Position numbers and translations under genes: made by a program
Assembly (NCBI RefSeq): GCF_020819555.1
Contig: NZ_JAJHJB010000003.1
Coordinates: forward strand, 172,915 to 236,914
DNA length: 64,000 nt
From: Pelosinus baikalensis
GTDB taxonomy: Bacteria; Bacillota; Negativicutes; DSM-13327
Direction of reading: 5' to 3'
In this document: in pieces, positions 35,196 through 44,099 of the stretch
How positions within the stretch are numbered: the first letter of the stretch is position 1
How the letters are laid out: each line of letters opens with the position of its first letter
Notes under the pieces: model-generated
The model's database searches: none
Told to the model about the DNA's origin: nothing
The model's input: only the letters and a program-made list of their open reading frames with translations

Positions 35196-36248
35196 TTAAT
35201 TATTGGCGAAACGAGCGAAGTTCTCTTCATCTATGACGCGCATTATAGCTTCACCATACGAGATGATTCCACGACGATATAAATCCCGTAAAGCAATGTC
35301 CATCGTTTGCATACCAAACTTTGCGCCTGTTTGAATGAAGGAAGTCAGTTGATGGGTCTTTCCTTCACGAATCATATTACGCACTGCAGGAGTAGCTACC
35401 AGGATTTCTAAAGCAGCTACTCTGCCAATCTGATCCATTCGAGGTAATAACTGCTGAGCAATAATTCCCTGCAGGGTAACGGACAGCTGTATACGAATTT
35501 GCTGCTGTTGATGTGAAGGAAAAGCATCAATAATGCGATCTATGGTTTGAACAGCACTGCCAGTATGTAAAGTAGCAAAGACTAAGTGCCCTGTTTCTGC
35601 TGCCGTAATGGCTGTAGCAATGGTTTCCGAATCACGCATTTCTCCTACCAAAATAACATCAGGATCTTCTCTTAAAGCAGCTCTGAGAGCAACAGTAAAC
35701 GATTTGGTATCAGTATTGATTTCCCGCTGATTGACAATTGACTTGTTATGCTTATGTAAAAATTCAATAGGATCTTCTAGTGTAAGAATATGACAGAATC
35801 GTTCCTGGTTAATCAGATTAATCATTGCCGCCAAAGTTGTTGATTTACCACTACCTGTGGGACCGGTAACTAGAACTAAACCTCTAGCCTGACATGCAAG
35901 AGTTCTTATAACACTAGGATGTCCCAGCTCTTCTAATGTAGGTATATTTTCATCTATAACGCGAATCACAATAGCCACTGAACCACGTTGGTGAAAAGCA
36001 TTGACTCGAAAACGGCTAAGGCCGGGAACTGCAAAGGAAAAGTCAATTTCACCATGCTCATTAAAATATTGCTGTTGCTCCGGCGTTGTAATGGCTTTAA
36101 ACAATCTTTCTGTATTTTTTACGTTTAGTAGCTGATGATTAGTAGGTACAAGTTGACCATCAATTCTGAATATGGGTGGTGCGCCTACTGTAATGTGCAA
36201 GTCAGATGCTCGGCTATGTACAGCTTGACCCAATAGCTGATCCATCAC
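35196..36248 (-). CDS. pilT: Pilus retraction ATPase PilT
   Basis: 350 residues: ASDLHITVGAPPIFRIDG at the N-terminus, Walker A GPTGSGKSTT, the Asp box LTLEDPIEFLH, Walker B VGEMRD and the His box FATLHTGSA. The C-terminal AIRNLI-like retraction motif reads AVRNMIREGKTHQL. Presence of PilT means the pili are retractable and could drive twitching or DNA uptake. The start overlaps the pilB stop by four bases. Confidence 0.93.
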   Translation of the reverse strand: MMDQLLGQAVHSRASDLHITVGAPPIFRIDGQLVPTNHQLLNVKNTERLFKAITTPEQQQYFNEHGEIDFSFAVPGLSRFRVNAFHQRGSVAIVIRVIDENIPTLEELGHPSVIRTLACQARGLVLVTGPTGSGKSTTLAAMINLINQERFCHILTLEDPIEFLHKHNKSIVNQREINTDTKSFTVALRAALREDPDVILVGEMRDSETIATAITAAETGHLVFATLHTGSAVQTIDRIIDAFPSHQQQQIRIQLSVTLQGIIAQQLLPRMDQIGRVAALEILVATPAVRNMIREGKTHQLTSFIQTGAKFGMQTMDIALRDLYRRGIISYGEAIMRVIDEENFARFANN

Positions 36249-37786
36249 AATTGTCCTCCACTAGCTTCAGCATATGCTACACGCATAATTTCTTTTACAT
36301 CTGTCAAACCAGTACGTGCTTTTTCAATACCATCCTGACGCATGGTTATCATGCCTTGTGCAATAGCAATATTACAAATTTCATCACTAGAAGCTCTACG
36401 GTTAATAGCCTCTCTAATTTGAGAAGTTATGGGCATGACTTCATGAATTGCCATACGACCTTGATAGCCTGTATGATTACAATGAGCGCACCCGGCTCCT
36501 TGATGCAATCTAATAGGTACGTCAGGTTCAACACCTAAAAATAAACGTTCTAAGGCATCAGTAGAAGGTATGTAACTTTCTCGACACTTGGGACAAAGTG
36601 TTCTGACGAGTCGTTGTGCAACCACCCCTAGAACTGATGAAGCCACTAGAAAAGGTTCAACATCCATATCAAGTAAACGAGTAATTGTTCCTGCCGCATC
36701 ATTTGTATGCAAAGTGCTAAAGACAAGATGACCAGTTAAAGCCGCTCTAATGGCAATATCAGCAGTTTCACTATCTCGTATCTCTCCCACTAATAAGACA
36801 TTCGGGTCTTGCCGCAATGCAGACCGAAGTCCACTGGCAAAAGTTAAGCCTGCTTTTGGGTGAACTTGTACCTGATTGACTCCTCCTAAACGATACTCTA
36901 CAGGATCTTCTAAAGTGATGATATTCTGACTTGGCGAATTCACTTGATTCAATGTAGAGTATAAAGTAGTCGTTTTACCAGAACCTGTAGGACCAGTGAC
37001 TAGCACCATGCCATAAGATTGAGAATATATCTTGTGATAATTTTTACTATTTTCAGTAGAAAAACCAAGTTTATTAATATCCAAAATAACCGTCTGTTGA
37101 TCTAACAAACGCATAACCACTTTTTCACCCATAATAGTAGGCAAGGTAGACACTCGAATATCAATATCACTCTCTGCTACTTTAATTTTAATTCGCCCAT
37201 CTTGCGGTATGCGTTTTTCTGCAATATCCATATCACTAATAATCTTAATTCGAGCAACAATCGCGGGGTGAATCTCGCGGGGAAAGCTGCCGATCTCTCG
37301 TAGCATACCATCAATGCGAAAACGGACACGCAATGTTGTATCTTGAGGTTCAATATGTATATCACTAGCCATATCTTTAATTGCTTGATCCATAAGAGAA
37401 TTAACTAATCCAATGATTGGAGCATCATCTGCTGTCTGGAGCTTTGCTGTTAGCCTTATATCTTCTGGGCGCATTTTATTAATGGCCTTTTCAACTAAGT
37501 CTTGTACACCGTAGCATTCTCTGATAGCTCGTAATATATCTTTTTCTGCAGCAATAACAGGCTCTACATCAAAACCTGAAACCATACGAATATCATCAAT
37601 CGCATAAAAATTTGTTGGATCAGTCATTGCTAAAATAATCTTATTACCAGCAACTTTTACCGGAATCACTTGATGCCGCTCCGCTAATGTCGCTGGAATC
37701 AGTTCTGCTAGCTCTGGTTTAACGCAGATACTTGACAAATCAATCTGGGGTATACCTAATCGAGTTCTTAAGACTTCACATTTCAT
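36245..37786 (-). CDS. pilB: Pilus extension ATPase PilB
   Basis: 513 residues. N-terminal MshE/GspE domain (PATLAERHQVIPVKVAG, MTDPTNFYAIDDI), then ATPase core GPTGSGKTTTLYSTL, ITLEDPVEYR, VGEIRDSETADIA and FSTLHTNDA. A zinc finger, CPKC ... CAHCNHTGYQGR, marks an extension ATPase rather than PilT. Powers pilus polymerisation. AGGCGGTG SD before the ATG. A 230-nt gap separates it from the secretin gene. Confidence 0.93.
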   Translation of the reverse strand: MKCEVLRTRLGIPQIDLSSICVKPELAELIPATLAERHQVIPVKVAGNKIILAMTDPTNFYAIDDIRMVSGFDVEPVIAAEKDILRAIRECYGVQDLVEKAINKMRPEDIRLTAKLQTADDAPIIGLVNSLMDQAIKDMASDIHIEPQDTTLRVRFRIDGMLREIGSFPREIHPAIVARIKIISDMDIAEKRIPQDGRIKIKVAESDIDIRVSTLPTIMGEKVVMRLLDQQTVILDINKLGFSTENSKNYHKIYSQSYGMVLVTGPTGSGKTTTLYSTLNQVNSPSQNIITLEDPVEYRLGGVNQVQVHPKAGLTFASGLRSALRQDPNVLLVGEIRDSETADIAIRAALTGHLVFSTLHTNDAAGTITRLLDMDVEPFLVASSVLGVVAQRLVRTLCPKCRESYIPSTDALERLFLGVEPDVPIRLHQGAGCAHCNHTGYQGRMAIHEVMPITSQIREAINRRASSDEICNIAIAQGMITMRQDGIEKARTGLTDVKEIMRVAYAEASGGQL

Positions 37787-38017
37787 GCTTTTACACCGCC
37801 TCTTATAAAGAAAAGCAACTAAACTTCAAATACATTTATTAAAATTGTAAATGCATATTGCTAGCCAATTGCACTACTCAATCCAGGATCAAGTTTCCCA
37901 ATATTATTGCGAATGTTTTCACATCTATTTTAATACTTATTCTTCTACATTTTACAATAAGTTCCTGCTAAACATATTATAAAACATCAAATTACAATCT
38001 ATTTTCTGCTTTCTTTG

Positions 38018-39241
38018 TCATTTAACTAGTTTTGCTGTCAAAAAAATGATTACTTCCGTTTCTACTTTTGAATTATGTACACTTTTAAATAGCGTACCAA
38101 TTAATGGTAGTTGGCTTAAGAAAGGTATGTTATTATTTGTTTTAGATTCTTCACTCCCAATGAGACCACCAATCACCATCGTCTCACCATCTTTCATGCA
38201 GACCGTACTTTCTACCTCACGGGTAGTAATACGGTAGTTCTTAATATCCGTTACTAAGCTAGGAGTACTAACCTCTGTATGTACTTTTGCTGTAATAGTT
38301 CCATCAGCAGTAATCGTAGGGGTATAGGTAAGTTTTATGCCCGTATCAATATATTCTACTGTAGTAGTCGTTTTCCCGTCTTCCATTCTCTCAGTAAGTA
38401 CTGGAATATGATCACCAATTAAAATCCGAGCTTCATTTCCATTAATGGTAGTTACTTTAGGACTAGCTAAGATTTTAGCATTGCCATTACTAATGAGGGC
38501 ATTAATTTTTGCTTGATAGTAAAATTCATAAGGATAGCCTTCAGGATTACGACCAAATTGAATAATCCCTTTTCCAGTATCACGCGTAACTTTACCTGGC
38601 TCAATTGTCGTTACACCATTTGCAATATTGACTTGTGCTGCACTATATTCTGCATATTGAGGTGTAACGTCCCATGACCAATCAATCCCTAGCTCTTCTG
38701 TCTTCGCTTTGTTAATAGCCACAACTTTAGCCTCGATAGTCACTTGCTGCTGCGGAATATCAAGATCTGTTAATAATATTTTAATGTGAGCACAACCTGT
38801 AGGCGAACCACTAAATATCAAACTATTTGATATCTCATCAATTTCAGCTTTTAATTTAAGACTATTCATAATAGGTTCCAATGTTTTTTTTATATCAACA
38901 GCACGAATATAACGCAACTTATATATCTCTGTTGTCCCCATATCCGCAGGTTCTATAATAAAGGACTCACCTATTTTTCGATAGGATAACCCCTTAGCTG
39001 ACGTTATTAGAATTAGGGCATTCTCAAAAGTTGTACTCTTAAGTTTCATCGTAATATTACCTTTTATCGAGTCATCAATAATGATATCAACATTGCTAAT
39101 AATAGCAAGTGTATGTAATATTACCCGCACATCTTCATCCACGAAACTAAGATCAATACTTTGCGGATCTGCCATAGCAATACTGCAGATTGTGATTGAC
39201 AGTAACAATATCATTACGCAGAGATATGTCCTATATTTCAT
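38018..39241 (-). CDS. Type IV pilus secretin (PilQ-like)
   Basis: 407 residues with a signal peptide (YLCVMILLLSITICSIAMA). An STN/N0-like domain follows (IDLSFVDEDVRVILHTLAII), then a secretin_N domain (YIRAVDIKKTLEPIMNSLKL) and the C-terminal secretin pore (TIEAKVVAINKAKTEELGIDW, VMIGG-like GETMVIGGLIG, PLIGTLF). It is short because the peptidoglycan-binding AMIN repeats of proteobacterial PilQ are absent. A secretin implies an outer membrane, a key sign of a diderm Firmicute. Starts in the last base of the preceding gene. Confidence 0.88.
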   Translation of the reverse strand: MKYRTYLCVMILLLSITICSIAMADPQSIDLSFVDEDVRVILHTLAIISNVDIIIDDSIKGNITMKLKSTTFENALILITSAKGLSYRKIGESFIIEPADMGTTEIYKLRYIRAVDIKKTLEPIMNSLKLKAEIDEISNSLIFSGSPTGCAHIKILLTDLDIPQQQVTIEAKVVAINKAKTEELGIDWSWDVTPQYAEYSAAQVNIANGVTTIEPGKVTRDTGKGIIQFGRNPEGYPYEFYYQAKINALISNGNAKILASPKVTTINGNEARILIGDHIPVLTERMEDGKTTTTVEYIDTGIKLTYTPTITADGTITAKVHTEVSTPSLVTDIKNYRITTREVESTVCMKDGETMVIGGLIGSEESKTNNNIPFLSQLPLIGTLFKSVHNSKVETEVIIFLTAKLVK

Positions 39242-39798
39242 TATTTAGTGCCCTCCCCTTTTCTCGCTGGCTCTAACGACAGGAATATTTGACTATTACC
39301 ACCTTTAAGAATAATAGAATCTTCTTGTATTGAAATAAGTTGATAGGTACCAATAAATTCATTTAGCTGATAAGCCTTGCTTTTATTATCCGATTGTATA
39401 ACTGCAACGTGCTGATTATCTGTATTGATAATTCCAGTAAGTCTTATCTTCTCTTTTGGTTTAAGGAGAGTAATTGGATTTGCGGCTATCACAGATTCAT
39501 TGTTAGATTTTGTAGGAGATATATTTTCTTTCTGCGTTTCAAAATTATCCGCGACGATAGAAGGAGGGGCAAAAGGATCACGTTTCAATTGACCATTATG
39601 TTGATGTCCAACTGACATAACTACTTTATCCGTATTTCTAACAATGGGTGTGGTAGTCTTATTAACAACACTAGGAGTAACCTGGATCTTTGAAGGCATA
39701 AAAAAAATTGTTGCAATTATGGCTGTCGCCCCAATTACAAATATTACCATTAGGCGCTGGTTTGCAGTAATTTTTTTTAATTGCTTTAATTTCTCCAA
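39241..39798 (-). CDS. PilP-like pilus assembly protein
   Basis: About 185 residues: short cytoplasmic start, one membrane helix (LMVIFVIGATAIIATIFFM), a low-complexity linker, and a C-terminal small beta domain. LKRDPFAPP before that domain is the RDPF motif seen in PilP/GspC-type proteins, and IRLTGIINTDNQHVAVIQ fits their HR domain. The likely start is a TTG at 39798 after AGGAG; an ATG at 39840 lacks an SD. It would link PilN/O to the secretin encoded next. Confidence 0.65.
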   Translation of the reverse strand: MEKLKQLKKITANQRLMVIFVIGATAIIATIFFMPSKIQVTPSVVNKTTTPIVRNTDKVVMSVGHQHNGQLKRDPFAPPSIVADNFETQKENISPTKSNNESVIAANPITLLKPKEKIRLTGIINTDNQHVAVIQSDNKSKAYQLNEFIGTYQLISIQEDSIILKGGNSQIFLSLEPARKGEGTK

Positions 39799-39883
39799 AG
39801 TTTCCCCACTCCTAATCCATTGATTATAAAGCAACTGCAATAATATTCCTGGAAAATTTACATGCCCAATTTATATGGCACAA

Positions 39884-39913
39884 CAAAAGGCTCAGATCCT
39901 AGGACCTAAGCCT
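39884..39913 (-). terminator. Terminator-like hairpin after aroE
   Basis: AGGCT/AGCCT (39888-39892 with 39909-39913) with an inner TCCTAGGA palindrome. The minus strand continues TTTTGTTG. It separates aroE from the pilus operon. Confidence 0.5.
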
Positions 39914-39992
39914 CAATGTCCTAATTAAGTATATTCTACTAATTTGGGAGCTTCTTGCTTTAGTGAGTTTAATGATTAATAAAAAGCAATAC

Positions 39993-40838
39993 TTACAGAT
40001 ATTCTGTTAATGCGTTAGACATAATTTGTCGGGGACCTTGCTCACCTGTCCAAAGTTCAAAAGCCAAGGCACCTTGTTCAATTAGCATTCCCAAACCATT
40101 TATAGCTATATGACCGTGTTTTTTAGCAGAAAGTAACAGTTGAGTCTTGGATGGATTATAGATTAAATCGCAAACAGCAGCCTCTGGATTTAAGATCTCC
40201 CAAGGTATAGGCAACACTTCTGTATCATGAACTGGCATACCAATTGGAGTACTATTTATCAGAATATCGCATTCTTGCAACAAATTTTGAAAACCGAAAT
40301 CCTCCCAATCATAAGCTTGTATATCTACATTTGTTGAGAAGAGTTTTACGAATTGCTGCGCTTTTTCAAGATTTCTTGCTCCAATTATAATTTTTTTTAT
40401 CCCATGTTGAAAAAGACCACATGCAACGGCCCTCGCAGCCCCGCCAGCTCCTAGTATGACCGCTGTTTGTTCAGTAATTTTAATACCATTTGAAAGTATT
40501 GATTGGACAAACCCTTGAGCATCTGTATTATATCCAATCGATTTACCGTCTTTTATTACAACTGTATTTACAGCCCCAACTAGCTGGGCACTGAAATCAA
40601 TTTCATCAAGATAGGACATTATCTCCACCTTATGAGGTATGGTAACATTTACACCCGTAAATTCCATTGCTTTTAAACCTGCAACGGCTTGAGCTAAATT
40701 CTCCGGATGAACAGGCAGTGGAATATATACATAATCAAGGTGAAGGGATTTAAAAGCTGCATTATGCATTATAGGTGATAAGGAATGTCCCAGGGGCCAT
40801 CCTAATATACCTATTTTTTGGGTTTTACTCGTAATCAT
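39993..40838 (-). CDS. aroE: Shikimate dehydrogenase
   Basis: NADPH-dependent reduction of 3-dehydroshikimate. GWPLGHSLSPIMHNAAF is the shikimate-binding N-terminus, GVNVTIPHKVEI carries the catalytic Lys, NTDAQGF and VILGAGGAARAVACGL (NADP loop) follow, and INGLGMLIEQGALAFELW ends the family pattern. 281 residues. GGAG before ATG. It starts close after yqeG, a pairing common in Negativicutes and Clostridia. Confidence 0.93.
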   Translation of the reverse strand: MITSKTQKIGILGWPLGHSLSPIMHNAAFKSLHLDYVYIPLPVHPENLAQAVAGLKAMEFTGVNVTIPHKVEIMSYLDEIDFSAQLVGAVNTVVIKDGKSIGYNTDAQGFVQSILSNGIKITEQTAVILGAGGAARAVACGLFQHGIKKIIIGARNLEKAQQFVKLFSTNVDIQAYDWEDFGFQNLLQECDILINSTPIGMPVHDTEVLPIPWEILNPEAAVCDLIYNPSKTQLLLSAKKHGHIAINGLGMLIEQGALAFELWTGEQGPRQIMSNALTEYL

Positions 40839-40853
40839 TGTACTAGCTCCATT

Positions 40854-41390
40854 TCAATAATTATTATTTTTAATAATCGCGCTTTTACTTATAAATCCTT
40901 TTGCCTTTAAAACTCGTACAGCTAATCGTTCCAAGCGCCGGGTAATTTTAGTACCAATAAATTCTTGTGCACTTAATGGACGAACCCAAATCGTAATTAA
41001 ACCAATACGATTACCACCAAGTATGTCTGTAAATAATTGGTCACCGATCACCGCTACCTGATCCTGAGACAATTCCATAGCTGCTATTGCATGACGAAAT
41101 CCTGATTTTGCTGGCTTATAGGCTCTAGAGACAAAAGGAACGTTAAAAATTTCAGCTATATCTTTTACTCTCTTACCCATATTGTTGGATAACAAACAAA
41201 TTTTAAACCCTTCCTTTAGCAAAGCATTTACCCATTCAATAATCTCAGGTGACATCTGCTGCTGATCCCAGGGAATAATCGTATTATCTAAATCAAAAAT
41301 AATTCCCTCAATTCCTAGTTCTTTTAATTGGTGGTACTCAAGATCATGTAAAGAATTTAAGATCATATGAGGACATAAAAGGTTATACAA
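40854..41390 (-). CDS. yqeG: YqeG family HAD IIIA-type phosphatase
   Basis: 178 residues. FDLDNTIIPWDQ is HAD motif I, LLSNNMGKRVKDIA motif II, and VIGDQLFTDILGGNRIGL motif III/IV, with no cap domain, as in YqeG and eukaryotic PTPMT-like GEP4. GEP4 dephosphorylates phosphatidylglycerophosphate; whether YqeG does is inference. The start is a TTG with GGAGG 9 nt upstream. It precedes aroE. Confidence 0.88.
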   Translation of the reverse strand: MYNLLCPHMILNSLHDLEYHQLKELGIEGIIFDLDNTIIPWDQQQMSPEIIEWVNALLKEGFKICLLSNNMGKRVKDIAEIFNVPFVSRAYKPAKSGFRHAIAAMELSQDQVAVIGDQLFTDILGGNRIGLITIWVRPLSAQEFIGTKITRRLERLAVRVLKAKGFISKSAIIKNNNY

Positions 41391-41436
41391 AAATTTTTAC
41401 CTCCAGATAAAAATGAGTATTCTCTTTATTAATTAG

Positions 41437-41922
41437 CTAAGAAAATTCTTGAATATTATTTCGAAAATGAATCGCTTCTGCGACGTGAATATCACTAATC
41501 TGTTCCGAATTAGCCAAATCAGCAATGGTACGTGCTACTTTTAATATACGATCATAGCCTCGAGCGCTAAGGTTCATTGCTTCAAACGCTTGTTTTAGCA
41601 TAACTTGTGCATTGTGAGTCATATGACAAGTTGTTTTTACATGTCTATGGCCCATTTGGGCATTACAAAATATATTGTATTTCTGCAAGCGAGAATATTG
41701 TATAGCCCTTGCGGCAGTCACTCGCTGGCGAATGTCACTGGAAGACTCCGTTGGTATGCTAGTAGTCATTTCACTATATTCTAAACGTGGCACATGCACA
41801 TGTATATCCATTCGATCTAATAAAGGTCCAGATATTTTCTTGCGGTAACGTTTAATATCGCCTGTACTACAAGTACAATCTTTTTTATTGTCTCCTAAGA
41901 ATCCACACGGACATGCGTACAC
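41437..41922 (-). pseudogene. Truncated comM (yifB), C-terminal third
   Basis: Only the last ~160 residues of the ComM/YifB Mg-chelatase-like AAA protein (normally about 510) remain. They start at ACPCGFLGD, the zinc/ATPase region, and continue through KISGPLLDRMDIHVHVPRL (sensor) to SARGYDRILKVARTIADL. The ATPase N-terminal part is missing, and upstream codons run quickly into a stop at about 41948 with no ComM similarity. The break is therefore within a few bases of 41922. ComM is a branch-migration helicase in natural transformation, so its loss matters in a cell with pili. The missing 5' part may lie at the far end of the inserted island. Confidence 0.8.
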
Positions 41923-41975
41923 ATCACAACCTAGATAATGCAGTATTTAATGGAAAAGTCGATCAGAATATAGAA

Positions 41976-42368
41976 ATGACAATTGGTAACACCTCCAATA
42001 AGCGTATTAGATGGGCACGAATACAAAAAGGTTGGCTAATCAAGACTCTTGCTGCGAAGGTTGGGATTGATGCAGTTCATCTAAGCCAGCTAGAAGGAAA
42101 AACTACCGGTACGGCAGCGATGAAAACGTTACGTAAGTTGGCCACTAAACTTGAACAGCCAGTATGGTTTCTAGGTTGCTTTGAAAATATGCCAGAGGAA
42201 ACCTTTTTTGAGAAGGTAGAAAAGGCTCGCTGCTATCATGGACATACTAAAGTCGAAATGGCTGAAGAGCTTGGAATACATGAACGTATTATTTTTAATT
42301 GGAAGAAGAAAGAACCTAGTCAAATTATTAAAGAGAAGGTTTTGTTATACTGTAAAATTCTTGATTGA
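41976..42368 (+). CDS. XRE-like helix-turn-helix regulator
   Basis: 130 residues. The N-terminal half is a Cro/C1-type HTH: RIRWARIQKGWLIKTLAAKV then VHLSQLEGKT and LRKLATKLEQPVWFL. A second HTH-like stretch (TKVEMAEELGIHERIIFNWKK) follows. The start codon at 41976 has no strong SD, and an in-frame ATG at 41913 would begin inside comM, so the true start is uncertain. It is the first gene after the comM break and converges on the Cas4-like pair, a position that fits an island regulator. Confidence 0.7.
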   Translation: MTIGNTSNKRIRWARIQKGWLIKTLAAKVGIDAVHLSQLEGKTTGTAAMKTLRKLATKLEQPVWFLGCFENMPEETFFEKVEKARCYHGHTKVEMAEELGIHERIIFNWKKKEPSQIIKEKVLLYCKILD

Positions 42369-42401
42369 GATTGTTTTTCCTTTACGCTATAGTATAAAAC
42401 T

Positions 42402-42435
42402 AATCCCTTGGTAAGTCCAAACTTATCAGGGGATT
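42402..42435. terminator. Bidirectional hairpin between XRE gene and Cas4-like pair
   Basis: AATCCC/GGGATT with an inner AAGT/ACTT pair across an internal loop. Plus strand continues CATTTTAG, minus strand GTTTTATAC. Serves two convergent units. Confidence 0.55.
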
Positions 42436-42439
42436 CATT

Positions 42440-42898
42440 TTAGTTACACTCATGTTTGTGCGAACAATATCTACAGTAGTTTTTATTATTAGCAGCATAA
42501 GCGACCACCTCACCTCCTATCACATTCCAATATCGATAATACAAAGCAATAATTTCTTTTTCCTTCATTAAACATACCTTTTTCATATTTCTATTTTTAA
42601 AATGAATAAAACCATAATCAGCAACAGGCCTTTTTTGTGTTCTTTCAACCAATAACTTATATACGGATAGCTGAATAACCTCAGATTCATATACTTGCTG
42701 CTTCTCACGACTTTTGTAATCTCCAACTATCAAAGTACCATCACGAGTTTCCCATACTACATCCGGCTTACCGCACAAAGGTATCGGAACATTTATTTGC
42801 AAGGATTGCTCTAACATATATGGTGATAACTTGGGTTTTCGTCTTGAGCACAGCCACCAATAAAGAATAATAACTGCAACTAATATAAGGAATGACAT
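42440..42898 (-). CDS. Cas4/Dna2-type nuclease, C-terminal half, membrane-anchored
   Basis: 152 residues. An N-terminal membrane helix (FLILVAVIILYWWLC) leads into the catalytic half of a PD-(D/E)XK Cas4-like nuclease: CGKPDVVWE (metal Asp), LIVGDYKSR (D-x-K), then VIQLSVYKLL (QxxxY), and CRYCSHKHEC, the three C-terminal Cys of the Fe-S site. The first Cys of that site and the RGxxEH motif are missing here but are present in the gene immediately upstream (42901-43287). Stop and start are 2 nt apart with GGAGG between, so the two are coupled. No CRISPR genes are nearby. Confidence 0.75.
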   Translation of the reverse strand: MSFLILVAVIILYWWLCSRRKPKLSPYMLEQSLQINVPIPLCGKPDVVWETRDGTLIVGDYKSREKQQVYESEVIQLSVYKLLVERTQKRPVADYGFIHFKNRNMKKVCLMKEKEIIALYYRYWNVIGGEVVAYAANNKNYCRYCSHKHECN

Positions 42899-42900
42899 GT

Positions 42901-43287
42901 CTACCTCCAGGATCTAATAAACCAGCGTAATGCTGCACGGATTGGAATCTTCAATACAGGGTACTTTTCAATTACGATAACTATGTGTGGCGATATATTA
43001 TAATATAATGAAATAATCATTCGTCCAAGGCTGTAAGGTATTAGATGCATATCCCTAAATTGACACAAAATATTCGTTTCTATGGCATCAATACCAAAGA
43101 CTGCTGTTGCAATAAAGCAGCGTTTATCTTTACCCGAAAGCTGGCGATTAAATTGTTCGTGCTCTCGGTTACCTCGTTTGATGAATTTTGCAGTAAGTGA
43201 TGTATCTTCGCCATGATGGTGGTCAAGGTAGACTTGACGTTCGCATTTCCCCATCTTGGCGAGTTCTGTAACATTAGTTTGACGCAT
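42901..43287 (-). CDS. Cas4-like N-terminal half fused to a CFI-box domain
   Basis: 128 residues. The first ~50 look like the start of a Cas4-family nuclease: NVTELAKMGKCERQVYLD supplies the N-terminal Fe-S Cys, and IKRGNREHEQFNRQL the RGxxxH element. From residue ~57 it switches to CFIATAVFG, then LCQFRDMHLIPYSLGRMIIS and YYNISPHIVIVIEKYP, the CFI-box C-terminal domain of unknown role. The nuclease core is absent here and is carried by the next gene. SD GGAGG before the ATG. Both genes have intact frames and SDs, so this is unlikely to be a sequencing error. Confidence 0.7.
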   Translation of the reverse strand: MRQTNVTELAKMGKCERQVYLDHHHGEDTSLTAKFIKRGNREHEQFNRQLSGKDKRCFIATAVFGIDAIETNILCQFRDMHLIPYSLGRMIISLYYNISPHIVIVIEKYPVLKIPIRAALRWFIRSWR

Positions 43288-43616
43288 TTGGGACCTCCGA
43301 GAAAATAGTATGTCCTATTATATAGCATTATGGAGAGTTATGTAAAAAGAAGATCCTATATATTTTTCTTTTACGCTTATTTTACTATATATAAATGTAA
43401 CAACATTGTTACAATCTTCTCACCTTTTAGCTCCTTCCTAACTAAATGCTAATAAGGTGGTTTTCAACGACGTGTGATATTAATATTACGATATGTAATT
43501 TAGGCTCATAATCTTGTAGCGTTGATTTTTTTGTAAAAGCAGTTAATTTTAAAGAGAAATCTAATAAAGAATCACGATATATCAGTATACTATAAAATAA
43601 TAGGAGGACTTCTTTT
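43288..43616. other. Intergenic, divergent promoter region
   Basis: Between the Cas4-like pair (minus) and a secreted protein gene (plus). AT-rich. TATACT at 43586-43591 and TATAAA at 43591-43596 precede AGGAGG at 43602-43607, so a promoter for the plus gene is likely, but no clear -35 box stands at 17 nt. I see no gene in it. Confidence 0.4.
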
Positions 43617-44045
43617 ATGAAAAAGACCATTTTGATTACATTTCTATTCTTACTAAGTATGGTTGGTGCTAGCTTCGCGGAGTCTGCAGGAACATCAGAA
43701 CAAGGGAAACGTATTACGGGTATTGTTATTGATGCACGCGGAATGGGCTTAGAAACTGTGATGAGTCCTACAATTTATGATAAAAATGGACAAATAGTGA
43801 ATAGTATAATTCCCGATGACTTAGGTTGGATTAGTAAAAATGGTACAGTTGATTATTATGATTCTATCAAAGAAGTGTTAGATGGTAAAAGCCGAGTCGG
43901 AGAGAACTACATTTTGATAAAGGCAATTGAAGTCAGAGACTTTAAAGCTAATCCAGTTATTTCTATAGACGATGCTAAAAAACTAAAAAGTCTGCCAGAA
44001 TTTAACTACATCTTGAAAAAATCGAATATTATATTTATAAAATAG
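43617..44045 (+). CDS. Small secreted protein, unknown
   Basis: 142 residues with a Sec signal peptide (ITFLFLLSMVGASFA, cleavage after AFA/SFA). The mature part contains ITGIVIDARGMGLETVMSPT and YDKNGQIV. This 'VIDARG' pattern recurs in secreted proteins of diderm Firmicutes that resemble the LPP20/FlgO-type fold, but I cannot name a function. It lacks a lipobox Cys. AGGAGG precedes the ATG at good spacing. Island cargo. Confidence 0.65.
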   Translation: MKKTILITFLFLLSMVGASFAESAGTSEQGKRITGIVIDARGMGLETVMSPTIYDKNGQIVNSIIPDDLGWISKNGTVDYYDSIKEVLDGKSRVGENYILIKAIEVRDFKANPVISIDDAKKLKSLPEFNYILKKSNIIFIK

Positions 44046-44099
44046 AAATTTTATAAGATTAATTAATATAAAAAAGACAGGATCCTGCTGTGGTTTGAT

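Noticed and set aside
37787..38017. Short minus-strand frame NIGKLDPGLSSAIG before pilB, reminiscent of a PilM-type C-terminus
   Set aside because: Only about 22 codons with an in-frame stop before it and weak resemblance; a full pilM is already present.
42400..43300. CRISPR-Cas locus because of the Cas4-like genes
   Set aside because: No spacer-repeat array and no cas1, cas2 or effector gene in the window.
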